A stretch of DNA of 47,112 nucleotides from Candidatus Sumerlaeia bacterium (GTDB taxonomy: Bacteria > Sumerlaeota > Sumerlaeia > SLMS01 > JAHLLQ01). A program made the translations under genes and the position numbers. Shown here piece after piece: positions 1-9,741 of this stretch; position 1 is the first letter of the stretch, and every line of letters starts with the position of its first letter. The DNA is taken from assembly GCA_019634695.1 (NCBI GenBank), contig JAHCAW010000029.1:1-47112 (forward strand). Direction: 5' to 3'. The notes under the pieces were generated by a model that had not been told where the DNA came from, searched no databases, and saw nothing but the letters and a program-made list of their open reading frames with translations.

Positions 1-692
1 ACGCATGCCATGATCACGTTGAAGTAGATCACCGGCGACAGCAACGGGATCGTGATGTTCCTCGTCTGCTGCCACCAGTTCGCCCCGTCGACGATCGCCA
101 CCTCGTAATACGACCGCGGGATGTCCGTCAGGCCCGCCAGATAGATCACCATCGGCTGGCCCACCCCCCACAGCAGCGCAAGCACCAGCGCCATCTTCGC
201 CACGCGCGGGTCGCCCATCCAGTTCGGCGTCCCCGTCACGCCCAGAGCCGCCAGCCCCGTCGCGTCGAGCAGCAGATCGAACACATGGTTCACGATCCCG
301 AACTGGCCGTTGAAGATCCAGTTCCACAACACGCCGAGCGCCACCAGCGGCACGACCGACGGCAGGAAGAAGATCGTGCGGAAGAAGCCCCGCCCCCGCG
401 GCAGCGCCTGCACCAGCATCGCCAATCCGAGCGCCGAAAACGTCGAGGCCGGCAGCAGCACTGCCCCGAACAGCAGGGTGTTCCACAGCGACTTCAGGAA
501 GATACGGTCCGTCGCCAGGTCCACATAATTCCCCAGCCCGATGTAGACCGGCGACCCGAGCACCGAGTAATCGCACAAGCTGTAGTAGAACGACATTCCG
601 GCCGGAATGGCCAGGAACACCGTGAAGCCCACGATCCAGGGCGAGACGAACGCCAGCCCCGTGCACAGTCGCCGCGCTTCCGTCCGGGTCAT
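1..692 (-). CDS. Sugar ABC transporter permease (MalF/UgpA type), partial
   Basis: Translating the minus strand from the ATG at 692 gives an open frame that runs off the window edge, so the C-terminus is missing. Hydrophobic segments follow a short basic N-terminus. Near the end of the visible part is the inner-membrane-component (EAA) loop, with EVAIVDGANWWQQTRNITIP followed by L-L-S-P, the cytoplasmic contact for the ATPase. This is the first permease of a carbohydrate importer of the MalF/UgpA class. Its ATG overlaps the stop of the upstream lipoprotein gene (ATGA), so the two are translationally coupled. The second permease presumably lies beyond base 1. The family is secure; the substrate cannot be read from sequence. 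Confidence 0.9.
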   Translation of the reverse strand, partial: MTRTEARRLCTGLAFVSPWIVGFTVFLAIPAGMSFYYSLCDYSVLGSPVYIGLGNYVDLATDRIFLKSLWNTLLFGAVLLPASTFSALGLAMLVQALPRGRGFFRTIFFLPSVVPLVALGVLWNWIFNGQFGIVNHVFDLLLDATGLAALGVTGTPNWMGDPRVAKMALVLALLWGVGQPMVIYLAGLTDIPRSYYEVAIVDGANWWQQTRNITIPLLSPVIYFNVIMAC

Positions 693-2050
693 TGGCGGGA
701 CCACTCCTCGATGCGCTCTTCGCGCACACGTTCCCACTGGCGACGCCTCCGGTCCAACTCCGTCTGCAAATGCTCCTGCGCCTGTTGCAGGGCGTTGTCC
801 GGCGTGTCCTTGCGCAGCCACACCTTGTCAACCGCCACTGCCATCTCGTCCCGCAACATCTCCACCAGCGGGATGCGCGGCACGGCATGTGCATTCTTGG
901 ACTCCGCCAATCGGTGAAACAGGTGGATGTGCGGATTCGGATGCTGCTCGTAGAACGCCTCGCTCACCTCGCGAAGCGGCGAGAACTTGCGTTGGCCCAG
1001 GCACAGCAACTCCATGTTCTCCTGCTGCTGCACGAAGCGGATGAACTCCCATGCCTCGTCCGGGTGGCGCGCCCCGCGCGGGATCACCAGGATGTCCGCG
1101 TCCACGAACGTCACGTCGGCCAAATCCTCGGACACGGCCGGGAACGGCGCCACGCCCCACTCCATGCCGGGGTTGTAGCGCTCGATGAAGGTCGCCATCC
1201 AAACGCCCTGCAACTGCATGGCGATCTTCTCGGCGAGGAACAGGTTCTGGGCCGAGCGAAACTGTCCGCCACCCGCCAGAAACCACTGCAAATCCTCCGT
1301 GCCGTGCGTCTCGGCGATCGACCGAATCCAGCGCAGCGCCTCCAGACACGGCTTCGTCGTCAGCGTGATCCGCTCCTTGCCGTCCCAGTGCTCGCCCCCG
1401 AACCACCAGATCCACCAGGCCTTGAACCACGGCGGCTCGACCGGCGCGAAGCCCAGTTGCGTCAGGTGCCCGTTGGCATCCACGCGGGTCAGCGCCCGGC
1501 TGTACTCGTCCAGTTCGGCGATCGTCCGAGGCGGGCGCTCCGGATCCAGCCCCGCCTCGCGGAACAGGCGCTTGTTGTAGTGCAGCGCCAGCGATGCGGG
1601 CGTCGAAGGCAGCCCCCAATAGAAGCCCTGATACTCGCACAACTTGATCACGGCCGGCAGATAGTCCTCCGGGTCCACGCCGTCCCGTCCCATGTACCGG
1701 TTCAGCGGCAGCAGCGCATCCCGGTCCGCGTAGCGCAGGATCGTCTCGGCGAACACCCCGGCCACGTCCGGCGGCGTCTGGCCCATTGTGGCCAGCAGCA
1801 GCTTCGTCCGGATGTCGGTCACCTGAAAGTACTCGACGACGATGCGGTCCTGCGAATTGTTGAACCGCTCAATGACGCGCTCCATCGCCGCCTGCTCGTC
1901 CCCGGCCCACTTGTCCCAGTAGACCAGGTGGACGCGGCCATCGGCCGAGGGCCGGCTCGCCTTGGGCTTGCCGCACGAGCCCATCGCAAGCGCCGACAGA
2001 ACCGCCACCGCGGCCAGCAATACGCGCCAAGCTCCAGCCCCGTTGCGCAT
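689..2050 (-). CDS. Sugar ABC transporter substrate-binding lipoprotein
   Basis: This is an extracellular solute-binding protein of the family-1 (MalE/UgpB-like) type, about 453 residues. The N-terminus is a lipoprotein signal: a basic start, a hydrophobic Leu/Ala stretch and a cysteine after A-M-G-S, so it should be anchored in the membrane. The body has the usual features of the family, such as the early VYWDKWAGDEQAAMERVIERF segment type and a Trp/Phe-rich sugar-binding centre. The frame is open further upstream, but the ATG at 2050 has an AGGA about nine bases before it and gives the shortest leader to the signal peptide; an ATG at 2059 is possible. It is the first gene of a minus-strand operon and overlaps the permease by four bases. 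It is divergent from the response regulator at 2246, which may control it. Confidence 0.9.
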   Translation of the reverse strand: MRNGAGAWRVLLAAVAVLSALAMGSCGKPKASRPSADGRVHLVYWDKWAGDEQAAMERVIERFNNSQDRIVVEYFQVTDIRTKLLLATMGQTPPDVAGVFAETILRYADRDALLPLNRYMGRDGVDPEDYLPAVIKLCEYQGFYWGLPSTPASLALHYNKRLFREAGLDPERPPRTIAELDEYSRALTRVDANGHLTQLGFAPVEPPWFKAWWIWWFGGEHWDGKERITLTTKPCLEALRWIRSIAETHGTEDLQWFLAGGGQFRSAQNLFLAEKIAMQLQGVWMATFIERYNPGMEWGVAPFPAVSEDLADVTFVDADILVIPRGARHPDEAWEFIRFVQQQENMELLCLGQRKFSPLREVSEAFYEQHPNPHIHLFHRLAESKNAHAVPRIPLVEMLRDEMAVAVDKVWLRKDTPDNALQQAQEHLQTELDRRRRQWERVREERIEEWSRQ

Positions 2051-2245
2051 CTGTCTCATTCCTGCTGCACCCATCAGCCCAAACCCCAGGCGACTCCTCA
2101 TCCCCTTCAACCGTGGCCCACCACCCTGCACCGGACTGCCCCCGAGGCTCAACCCCATTCGCCGCGCTTCTGGCTTGCCCGCCTTCCGTCCCTTTCAGAG
2201 ACTCCAATCAAGACTCACCCTGACCGGAGTGCTCCCGCCCGCCTC

Positions 2246-3688
<1,443 letters not shown>

Positions 3689-4089
3689 AGATCGGCGGGT
3701 CGGCCGAGCCCATCATCGGCACCTCGATCATAAGCGAGACGGCATGCCCTCGCGTCCCGTTGACTTTCGTCATCGCAGGCCGATGTCAGTCGTTCCTTTT
3801 GGCGGCTGCGGATTCTCCCAGCCTGCTATTGGGCTCGCGCAAAGCCGCCAAGCCGCGAAGGACGGCGGTTGGGGTTTGGTTGCCGCAAGAAGCGCGAAGA
3901 AGCGCAGGATGTGCTGTTGTCGCCGTTTGGTCAGAAGTGCGGAAGATGCTTCAAAGCACGCGATCCCGTCAGGGCAGGAGCCACCGACATGAACTGTAGA
4001 CGGTCGGACGACAATGGTGTTCGGGATCGAATGCTGTCAGGAGATGGGTGCAAGGCGCTATATGCCGTGAAGCATCCGGCTTGATAGAA
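3689..4089. other. Gene-poor stretch with a dispersed repeat
   Basis: I see no convincing gene in these 401 bases. Short overlapping open frames exist, but their translations are low in complexity and resemble spurious products of a common non-coding genomic repeat of the 'gcaaagccgccaagccgcg' kind. The base composition drops towards the right, where the small exported protein begins. No clear terminator follows the response regulator. Confidence 0.5.
3836..3861 (+). repeat. Dispersed repeat, left copy
   Basis: A 26-base unit containing gcaaagccgccaagccgcg. It matches the reverse complement of 6601-6626 at 23 of 26 positions, so the two copies form an inverted pair on either side of the IS pocket. 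Similar 'cgcaaagccgcgaagg' units are often seen between genes in GC-rich genomes, so it is probably a genome-wide repeat rather than the end of one element. Confidence 0.5.
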
Positions 4090-4437
4090 ATGGCATCAAG
4101 AGGCAGGACATCCAAGGTATTGGTTCTGGGCGCCGTGATGGCGCTGGCTTGTATTGGCTTGGTGTTCGCGAGGCGCGGCTACGCTGCCGGGTATGGAACC
4201 AATATGGTCAAATTCACGTCGCAAGCGAATCTGGTCGAGTTGGGTTTGTCGAGAATTGAAGTGGATGAATTGGTGTCGCTGTATGACAGGAGAAGAGAGA
4301 CTGATGAGGCAGTTATCTACTCCATCGAGCCAGTTGACAGCATGTTGTGGAACGTCATCCCAAGAATCCCCGTCCACATTCAGGTGGACTTCGATGAGCA
4401 TGGGAAAGTCGCTTCAGTGAAGGTCTATGATGGCTAG
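4090..4437 (+). CDS. Small exported or membrane-anchored protein, unknown function
   Basis: This is a 115-residue frame from the ATG at 4090. It has a basic N-terminus, one hydrophobic segment (about residues 9-26: VLVLGAVMALACIGLVFA) and an A-A-G that could be a signal-peptidase site. The soluble part is mixed charged and ends in VDFDEHGKVASVKVYDG, a beta-rich ending typical of small periplasmic proteins. I do not recognise a family. Its bases are visibly less GC-rich than the neighbours, which suggests acquired DNA. The stop codon TAG is part of the CTAG at the left edge of the insertion sequence. If CTAG is the duplicated target, the original stop was preserved. The frame is also open upstream to 4048, but with no better start. 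Real coding status is likely but not proven. Confidence 0.5.
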   Translation: MASRGRTSKVLVLGAVMALACIGLVFARRGYAAGYGTNMVKFTSQANLVELGLSRIEVDELVSLYDRRRETDEAVIYSIEPVDSMLWNVIPRIPVHIQVDFDEHGKVASVKVYDG

Positions 4438-4454
4438 CCCAACCTCCGCAGTTT
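4438..4454 (+). repeat. IS left terminal inverted repeat
   Basis: Reads cccaacctccgcagttt and pairs with 6493-6509 with one mismatch. CTAG lies directly outside it. Confidence 0.7.
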
Positions 4455-4616
4455 CCGGCCGATTCCGACTCCCGGGGCGGTTCTTGACCTCCGCCGTTCG
4501 TTGAGTGGCGCGGGTTGGAATCCGCAGACCCCTTGTAGTGGCGACCACCCCCTTGCGGACCGGGGGGCGGTTGTGCGACAGGATGGGGCGAAGGCGACTT
4601 CGTCCAGGGTGCTGCC

Positions 4617-6454
4617 GTGGCTTATCTCAAGCGTTCGCGTCGCAGGAAGAATGGTCAATTCTACGATTCGTGGGCGATCGTCGAGTCCGTGCGCACGGGG
4701 CGCGGGCCGCGGCAGCGCACGATCGCCACGCTGGGCAAGGCGCCGGGGCTGGACGAGGAGGAGCGAGTGGATTGGGAGCAGATTGCCGAGGAACTCTCGG
4801 GCCGGCGCGCCGCAACGGCGCGGCAATCGGACCTGTTCGCGCCGCCGCCCGTCGAGCCGCCCGAGTGGGCGAGCGTCGATCTGTCGCGTGTGCGCGTGGA
4901 GCGGTTGCGGCGTTTCGGCGATGTCTATCTGGCGCTGGCGTTGTGGAGGCGCCTGCGTCTGGACGAGTTCTTCGCGGGCAGTATCGAGCCCGGCCGCGAG
5001 CAGGTGCCGTGGGCGACGATGGCGGCACTGCACGCGGTGGCGCGGCTGTGCGAGCCGTCGAGCGATCTGGCCATCGCCGAGTCGTTCTTCGCCAAGACGG
5101 CGCTCGACGATCTGCTGCCGCTTGCCGCCGAGAAGGTGAACGACGACCGTCTGTACCGGGCGCTCGATGCGATGCTGCCGCTTCGCCCGGCCCTGTTCTC
5201 GCACTTGCGCACGGTCTACGGCGAACTGTTCGGTGCCACGTTCGACGTGCTGCTCTACGATATCACGTCCACCTACTTCGAGGGCCAGGCCGAGGGCAAC
5301 GCGAAGGCCAAGCGTGGCTACTCGCGCGACTCGCGGCCCGACTGCGAGCAGGTGACGATCGGGCTGGTTGTCACGCCCGAGCAGTTGCCGCTGGCCTACG
5401 AGGTCTTCGACGGCAATCGCAACGACGCCACGACGCTGTCGGAGATGTTCGATCTGATGGAGGAGCGCTACGGCCGGTCGCGCCGCACATGGGTGCTCGA
5501 TCGCGGCTTCGTCTCGGAGGACAATCTGGCCGAGCTGCGGCGCCGCGGCGCACTCTACATTGTCGGTACGCCGCGCTCGGCACTGCGCAAGTGCGAGCGC
5601 GAACTGCACGACACGCGCGATTGGTCGCAGGTCGCGCCGGGCGTCGAGGCGCGACTGGTGACGCTGCCGCCGGGCGCCGACAGCGAAGGCAACGACGACC
5701 CCGGAGGCCGCGAGAGCTACCTGCTGTGCCGCTCGCGGGCGCGCATCGACAAGGACCGCGCCATCATCGACAAGGCGGCCGGGCGACTGCACGCCGGCCT
5801 GCTCAAGCTCAAGGAGCAGATCGACCTGGGCCGTCAGCGCGACCGCGCAAGGCCGAGCGGCGCATCGGCCGCCTGCTCGAGAAACACCAGCGCGCCAGCC
5901 GCCTCTACACGGCGACGATCACGGAGGGCGACGACCCCGACAAGCCCGGCCGCACGCGCCTTTTCATGGACCTGGGGGAAAACAAGGACGCGGCCGACTG
6001 GACAGCGCTGCAAAACGGCTGCTACCTTCTGCGCACGAACCTGATCGACAAAGCGCCCGAGGAACTCTGGCGCACCTACATCGGCCTGACGGAAGCCGAG
6101 GCCGCCTTCCGCGCGCTCAAGAGCCCGCTGGGCCTGCGCCCGCTCCACCACCAGCGAACCGACCGAGTCGACGCGCACATCCTGACCTGCTTCCTGGCCC
6201 TGGCCATGCGGCGCACGCTGTCGCTGTGGATGCGCGAGTCGGGCCTGGGCACGGCGCCGGACAAACTGCTGGCCGAACTCAAAGAGGTCCGCTCGCTCGA
6301 CATCGTCCTGACGGCCCGCGAGCAGACCGAGATCCGCTTGCGTCTGGTGGGAACGCCGGAGGAGAGCACCCGGGTGCTCCTGCACGCCCTGCGCCTGCGC
6401 CTGCCCAACCGACCAAGACGCTTCCAAAATGTAGTGGCGACTCCGACCCCCTGA
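4617..6454 (+). pseudogene. IS1634-family DDE transposase, frameshifted
   Basis: Reading starts at GTG 4617 with an N-terminal segment typical of the family (MAYLKRSRRRKNGQFYDSW). It contains the first catalytic Asp in YDITSTYFEG (D215), the GNRNDATT segment and the second Asp in VLDRGFVSEDN (D295). The frame then loses homology near 5848 and continues correctly in the -1 frame from about 5849 (K-A-E-R-R-I-G-R) to the stop at 6452-6454. The third catalytic residue, Glu in the signature Y-x2-L-x3-E-x2-FR-x-LK (codon 6098-6100), lies after the break. Rejoined, the protein is about 612 residues, a normal size. The junction (gaccgcgcaaggccgag) has no slippery heptamer. A lost base, restoring gcc-aag-gcc, explains it better than programmed frameshifting. 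A sequencing error is also possible. Confidence 0.85.
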
Positions 6455-6492
6455 ACGACGTAAGTCGAGCCATGCCAAGCAACAGACGCGCA

Positions 6493-6509
6493 AAACTGCG
6501 GAAGTTGGG
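6493..6509 (-). repeat. IS right terminal inverted repeat
   Basis: The reverse complement reads cccaacttccgcagttt, matching the left end at 16 of 17 positions. CTAG at 6510-6513 follows. Confidence 0.7.
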
Positions 6510-6600
6510 CTAGGTGACGGGATCGCATCCTGTCCTGCAATCGCGCCGGCCTGACCTTCTCGGCCAGTCCAACTTCATGGCCGGTTTCCTTAGAGCGAGA

Positions 6601-6626
6601 CCTTCGCGGCTTTGCGGCTTCGCGTG
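6601..6626 (-). repeat. Dispersed repeat, right copy
   Basis: Inverted copy of the unit at 3836-3861 with three mismatches. It lies between the IS and tRNA-Ser, in 170 bases that otherwise hold no gene I can support. Confidence 0.5.
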
Positions 6627-6683
6627 CGACACGCGCCGCCGTTGGCCTGCCAGGCGCGTCGGCTCTTGGGGGGAGAAAAAAGA

Positions 6684-6773
<90 letters not shown>

Positions 6774-6796
6774 GCGGTTCCCGGAACGGGCGGCAA

Positions 6797-6824
6797 GTAA
6801 TGCCGCAGCCGGCTGGCCGGTCAA
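6797..6824 (-). promoter_or_regulatory. Possible sigma-70 promoter for tRNA-Ser
   Basis: On the minus strand, TTGACC (6819-6824) is followed after 16 bases by CATTAC (6797-6802). The mature tRNA begins 23 bases further on. The -35 box is good and the -10 box is weak. Placement is the main argument. Confidence 0.3.
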
Positions 6825-6999
6825 CGGGAAACTCCCCGGCGGCCGGAATCGCGCGCGCCCGTTCGCAAGTCTTTTGATTTCAGCGCATCGCGGCGCGGCT
6901 GGCGCTTCCCCCTTGACGGGTTGGGAGCACGCTTCGTAATCCATCGTCCACACGATTCGAGCCCGCAGATTCCCAGCCAGCACACCGGTACCGCCCCCT

Positions 7000-8358
7000 T
7001 TGGACGCAGAACCCCCAAGTAGGCCCTTCGCACCGAGCCTCGTCGTGGTTCCGCTGACCGCCCTGGCGGGGGTGGCGTCGGCGCAGGCCCCTGCGCCGGT
7101 CGCGCCCGTGGGCGGTGTGTCGCTCGCCCTGCTGCTTGCCTTTGCCGTGTTGGCGTTTGTCCTGAGCATGATGCGCGCGGCGCACGCCGTGACGGCCGAG
7201 AGCACGGGCCGGAGCCGGGACGAAGACCCCCCCGGCGCCGGCGAGCGCATCTACCACCAGGCGACCCGGTCGGCCGCGTTGGCGGCGAATCTGGCGCTGG
7301 GGCTGCTGTTGGTCGAGTGCTTCATGCGCCTGTTTCCGGGGACCCCGATTCTGGGCGGGCTGTTGGGCGGTGTGCTGGGCGTCGGCACGCAGGGCGCCTT
7401 GGTCGGCATCGTGGCGACGGGTTGCGGCTGGCGGCACGGCGCGGGGTTGCGCCGTTGGCTGGACGCGCCGTTGCGCGGGCTACTGGCGCCGCTCTTCCCG
7501 CTTGTGCGGGCCGGGCTGCGGTTGCTTGGCCGCGGGCCGGAGACGCCGGTGGGCAGCTATCGCCTGGAGCGCGACCGCGAGCTGCGTCTGCTGCCCTACT
7601 TGCGCGGAGTGGACCGGTTGGTGGTCGAGGACGCCGCCGAGATGATCGACGCCGTGCGCGAGTTCGCCGAGGCCACCGCCCTCGACATCATGACACCGCG
7701 CACCGACATCGAGGGCCTGCCCGCCAACACGCCGACCGACAAGCTGATGCGCCACCTCGTCGAGGCCGAGTACAGTCGCCAACTCGTCTACGAAGGGACG
7801 CTGGACAACATCGTTGGCGTCCTGCTGGCCAAGGAGGTGCTGCTCAACCGGCCCGCCGAACCGCTGACGCTCATGCGCAAGCCGCTCTTCGTCCCGCACG
7901 ACATGCGCCTGCCCGAGTTGCTGCGCCGCATTCGTCACACGCCTGCGAACCTGGCCGTCGTCCTCGACGAGTACGGCGGCACCGCCGGCATCGTCACCAT
8001 GCACGATCTGTTCGAGCGCGTCATCGGCGAGCACATCGAGGACGAGTTCGAGGACGATGAGTTGTGGGTCGAGCTGGAGGGCGAGGACGTGGCGCGCCTC
8101 TCCGGCCGCGTCGAGGTGTGGGAAGTCAACGAGGAGCTGGACCTCGACCTCGACGAGTCGGTGGCGCGCACGATCGGCGGCTACCTGATGTATCGCTTCG
8201 GTCGCCTGCCTGCGGTGGGGGACACGTGGGTGGCGACGGGCGGCGAGTTCGAGGTGCGCGAGCTGGACGGCAACCGCATCGTCGAGATTGAGTTCCGCCG
8301 GCGCGCCGATGCCCGCGAGGTGGAGACGCACGACGAGGAAACGGAGGATTCGCCATGA
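7000..8358 (+). CDS. CorC/TlyC-like CBS-domain membrane protein, copy 1
   Basis: From the TTG at 7000 the product has 452 residues. The first 175 contain several hydrophobic stretches (about 14-30, 40-58, 93-110, 115-140), a diverged membrane region where relatives carry the CNNM/DUF21 domain. A pair of CBS domains follows (about 230-345), with the family signatures DIMTPRTDI (229-237) and DEYGGTAGIVT (323-333). The CorC_HlyC transporter-associated domain is at about 360-440. Such proteins are linked to magnesium and cobalt efflux and to haemolysin-like annotations; the real role is usually unknown. The stop overlaps the ATG of the next gene (ATGA), so the two paralogues are coupled. The start is uncertain: no good ribosome-binding site is visible before 7000, and GTG codons near residue 15 are possible. 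Confidence 0.85.
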   Translation: MDAEPPSRPFAPSLVVVPLTALAGVASAQAPAPVAPVGGVSLALLLAFAVLAFVLSMMRAAHAVTAESTGRSRDEDPPGAGERIYHQATRSAALAANLALGLLLVECFMRLFPGTPILGGLLGGVLGVGTQGALVGIVATGCGWRHGAGLRRWLDAPLRGLLAPLFPLVRAGLRLLGRGPETPVGSYRLERDRELRLLPYLRGVDRLVVEDAAEMIDAVREFAEATALDIMTPRTDIEGLPANTPTDKLMRHLVEAEYSRQLVYEGTLDNIVGVLLAKEVLLNRPAEPLTLMRKPLFVPHDMRLPELLRRIRHTPANLAVVLDEYGGTAGIVTMHDLFERVIGEHIEDEFEDDELWVELEGEDVARLSGRVEVWEVNEELDLDLDESVARTIGGYLMYRFGRLPAVGDTWVATGGEFEVRELDGNRIVEIEFRRRADAREVETHDEETEDSP

Positions 8359-9692
8359 GCGCATTGGCGGCATACGCCGGCCTGTCGCTCGCGGCGGGTC
8401 TGGCGTTGCAGGTCTGGGGCGAGCACACGGAAGCGCGCGTTCTGCGTGCGGCCGGGCGATTGCTGCGTCCCGCCGGCGGCGACGAGGCACGCCTCGAATC
8501 CGCCGAGACGACGACCGTTGTGCAGCGCACGCGTCTGGCATTGGCTGCCGCGCGGCTCGCGCGCCTGACGGCGCTGGCCCTGCTTCTGCCCGGCATGTTG
8601 ACGCTGGTGCGCCTTGTCCTGCCCGGCCGCGGCCCGGATTCCACGCTCGTCGATCTTCTCGGTTTCCTTGCGCTGCTGGGAATCCTGCTGCCGGTGGCGG
8701 TCGGCTCGGCATGGAGCGCAAACCGGCGCGTCGCGGCCAGCACTCCGGTGCTGGTGCCGGACTGGTTGCGCGATGCGGACGTGCATCCGCCCGCCTTGCT
8801 GCTGCTGGGGGCGACGATCTGGGACCGCATCTTCGGACTGGCCGACGCGCTTGCCGGCCGGTTCGGGCTGGCGCGACCCGAGGCGCAACTGGTCGAGCGC
8901 GACGGTCGCATCGAGGTGCGCCTGGCCGGCGAGGACGAGGGCCCGGAGGCGACCGTGCTCCAGACCCCCCCAACCGCCGGCGCCGACCGCACCGAGGAGC
9001 AGATGATCCGCGCGATCCAGCGCCTCGATCGCACCATCGTGCGCGAGATCATGCGCCCCATCAACCGCGTCACGGCGATCCGCTTGCGCGACGTCACGCC
9101 CAAGCGCTTCCTCGACCTCTGCCGTCGAACGGGCTTCACCCGCATTCCCTGCTACGCCGACCACATCACGAACCTGATCGGCTACATCAACGTCTACGAC
9201 CTGCTGGAACTCGACGAGCCGCCGCGCGACCTGCGCGAGCTCGTCACGCCCGCGCTCTTTGTTCCCGAGGTCGCCCGCGTCGATGGCGTCCTGCAGGAGA
9301 TGATCGCCACGCGCCAGCAGGTCGCCATCGTCTTCGACGAGTTCGGCGGCACCTCCGGTTGGCTCTCCCGCGAGGACATCCTGGAGGAGATCGTCGGCGA
9401 CGTCGGTGACGAGTACGAACGTCCCCGCCCGATGATCGTGCCCTCGCGCGGAACGTTCCTCGTCAACCCCTCCGTCGATCTCGACGACCTCAAGGAGCAA
9501 CTCGGCCTCGAGTTGCCCAAGCGCCACGTCGATACCATCGCCGGCTATGTCTACGCGCGACTGGGGCGCGTGCCGCGCCGCGGCGAAACCATCGAGGAAC
9601 GCGGCTGGCGCATCCAGGTCGCCGCGATCGACAACCATCGCATCCGCCGCCTGCGTCTCATCCCGCCCGCCGACGAGAGCGACCCGGAGTAG
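8355..9692 (+). CDS. CorC/TlyC-like CBS-domain membrane protein, copy 2
   Basis: A 445-residue paralogue of the preceding gene, starting at the overlapping ATG 8355. The N-terminal 150 residues hold hydrophobic segments (about 3-20, 60-95, 100-118) with no recognisable catalytic residues. The CBS pair begins at about residue 225 with EIMRPINRVTAI, a variant of the usual D-I-M-T-P-R, and continues through DEFGGTSGW. A CorC_HlyC-like domain ends the protein. The two proteins probably act together, perhaps as a heterodimer, in ion transport or its sensing. The gene converges on ubiX with 49 bases between them; a short ggtgc-gcacc hairpin lies there but is too weak to call a terminator. Confidence 0.85.
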   Translation: MSALAAYAGLSLAAGLALQVWGEHTEARVLRAAGRLLRPAGGDEARLESAETTTVVQRTRLALAAARLARLTALALLLPGMLTLVRLVLPGRGPDSTLVDLLGFLALLGILLPVAVGSAWSANRRVAASTPVLVPDWLRDADVHPPALLLLGATIWDRIFGLADALAGRFGLARPEAQLVERDGRIEVRLAGEDEGPEATVLQTPPTAGADRTEEQMIRAIQRLDRTIVREIMRPINRVTAIRLRDVTPKRFLDLCRRTGFTRIPCYADHITNLIGYINVYDLLELDEPPRDLRELVTPALFVPEVARVDGVLQEMIATRQQVAIVFDEFGGTSGWLSREDILEEIVGDVGDEYERPRPMIVPSRGTFLVNPSVDLDDLKEQLGLELPKRHVDTIAGYVYARLGRVPRRGETIEERGWRIQVAAIDNHRIRRLRLIPPADESDPE

Positions 9693-9741
9693 ACGTGCAA
9701 CCCATGGTGCCGTGCTGCACCGGGGCATGCCCGCGGCCGCA

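Larger units (their letters stand above)
4438..6509 (+). mobile_element. IS1634-type insertion sequence (IS4 superfamily), 2.07 kb
   Basis: The element is bounded by imperfect 17-base terminal inverted repeats, cccaacctccgcagttt on the left and the reverse complement of cccaacttccgcagttt on the right (16 of 17 match). Each is flanked by CTAG (4434-4437 and 6510-6513), which reads as a 4-base target duplication, though CTAG is a palindrome and could belong to the repeat. Between the ends lies one transposase gene, frameshifted. A 12-base direct repeat, tgtagtggcgac, occurs inside both ends (4534 and 6430). The family call rests on the transposase; the boundaries are my own reading. Confidence 0.75.

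Noticed and set aside
692..2245. Long plus-strand open frame continuous with the response regulator
   Set aside because: It is antisense to the lipoprotein gene and has a Arg/Gln/His-rich translation typical of shadows in GC-rich DNA. The regulator begins at 2246.
3744..4084. Three overlapping short open frames after the response regulator
   Set aside because: Translations match the spurious type produced by a dispersed repeat, with no ribosome-binding sites or domains.
5840..5855. Programmed -1 frameshift in the transposase
   Set aside because: No slippery heptamer or A-run at the junction and no clear downstream structure. A lost base fits better.
9693..9741. Terminator between the CorC-like pair and ubiX
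   Set aside because: Only a five-base-pair stem (ggtgc/gcacc) and no T-run.
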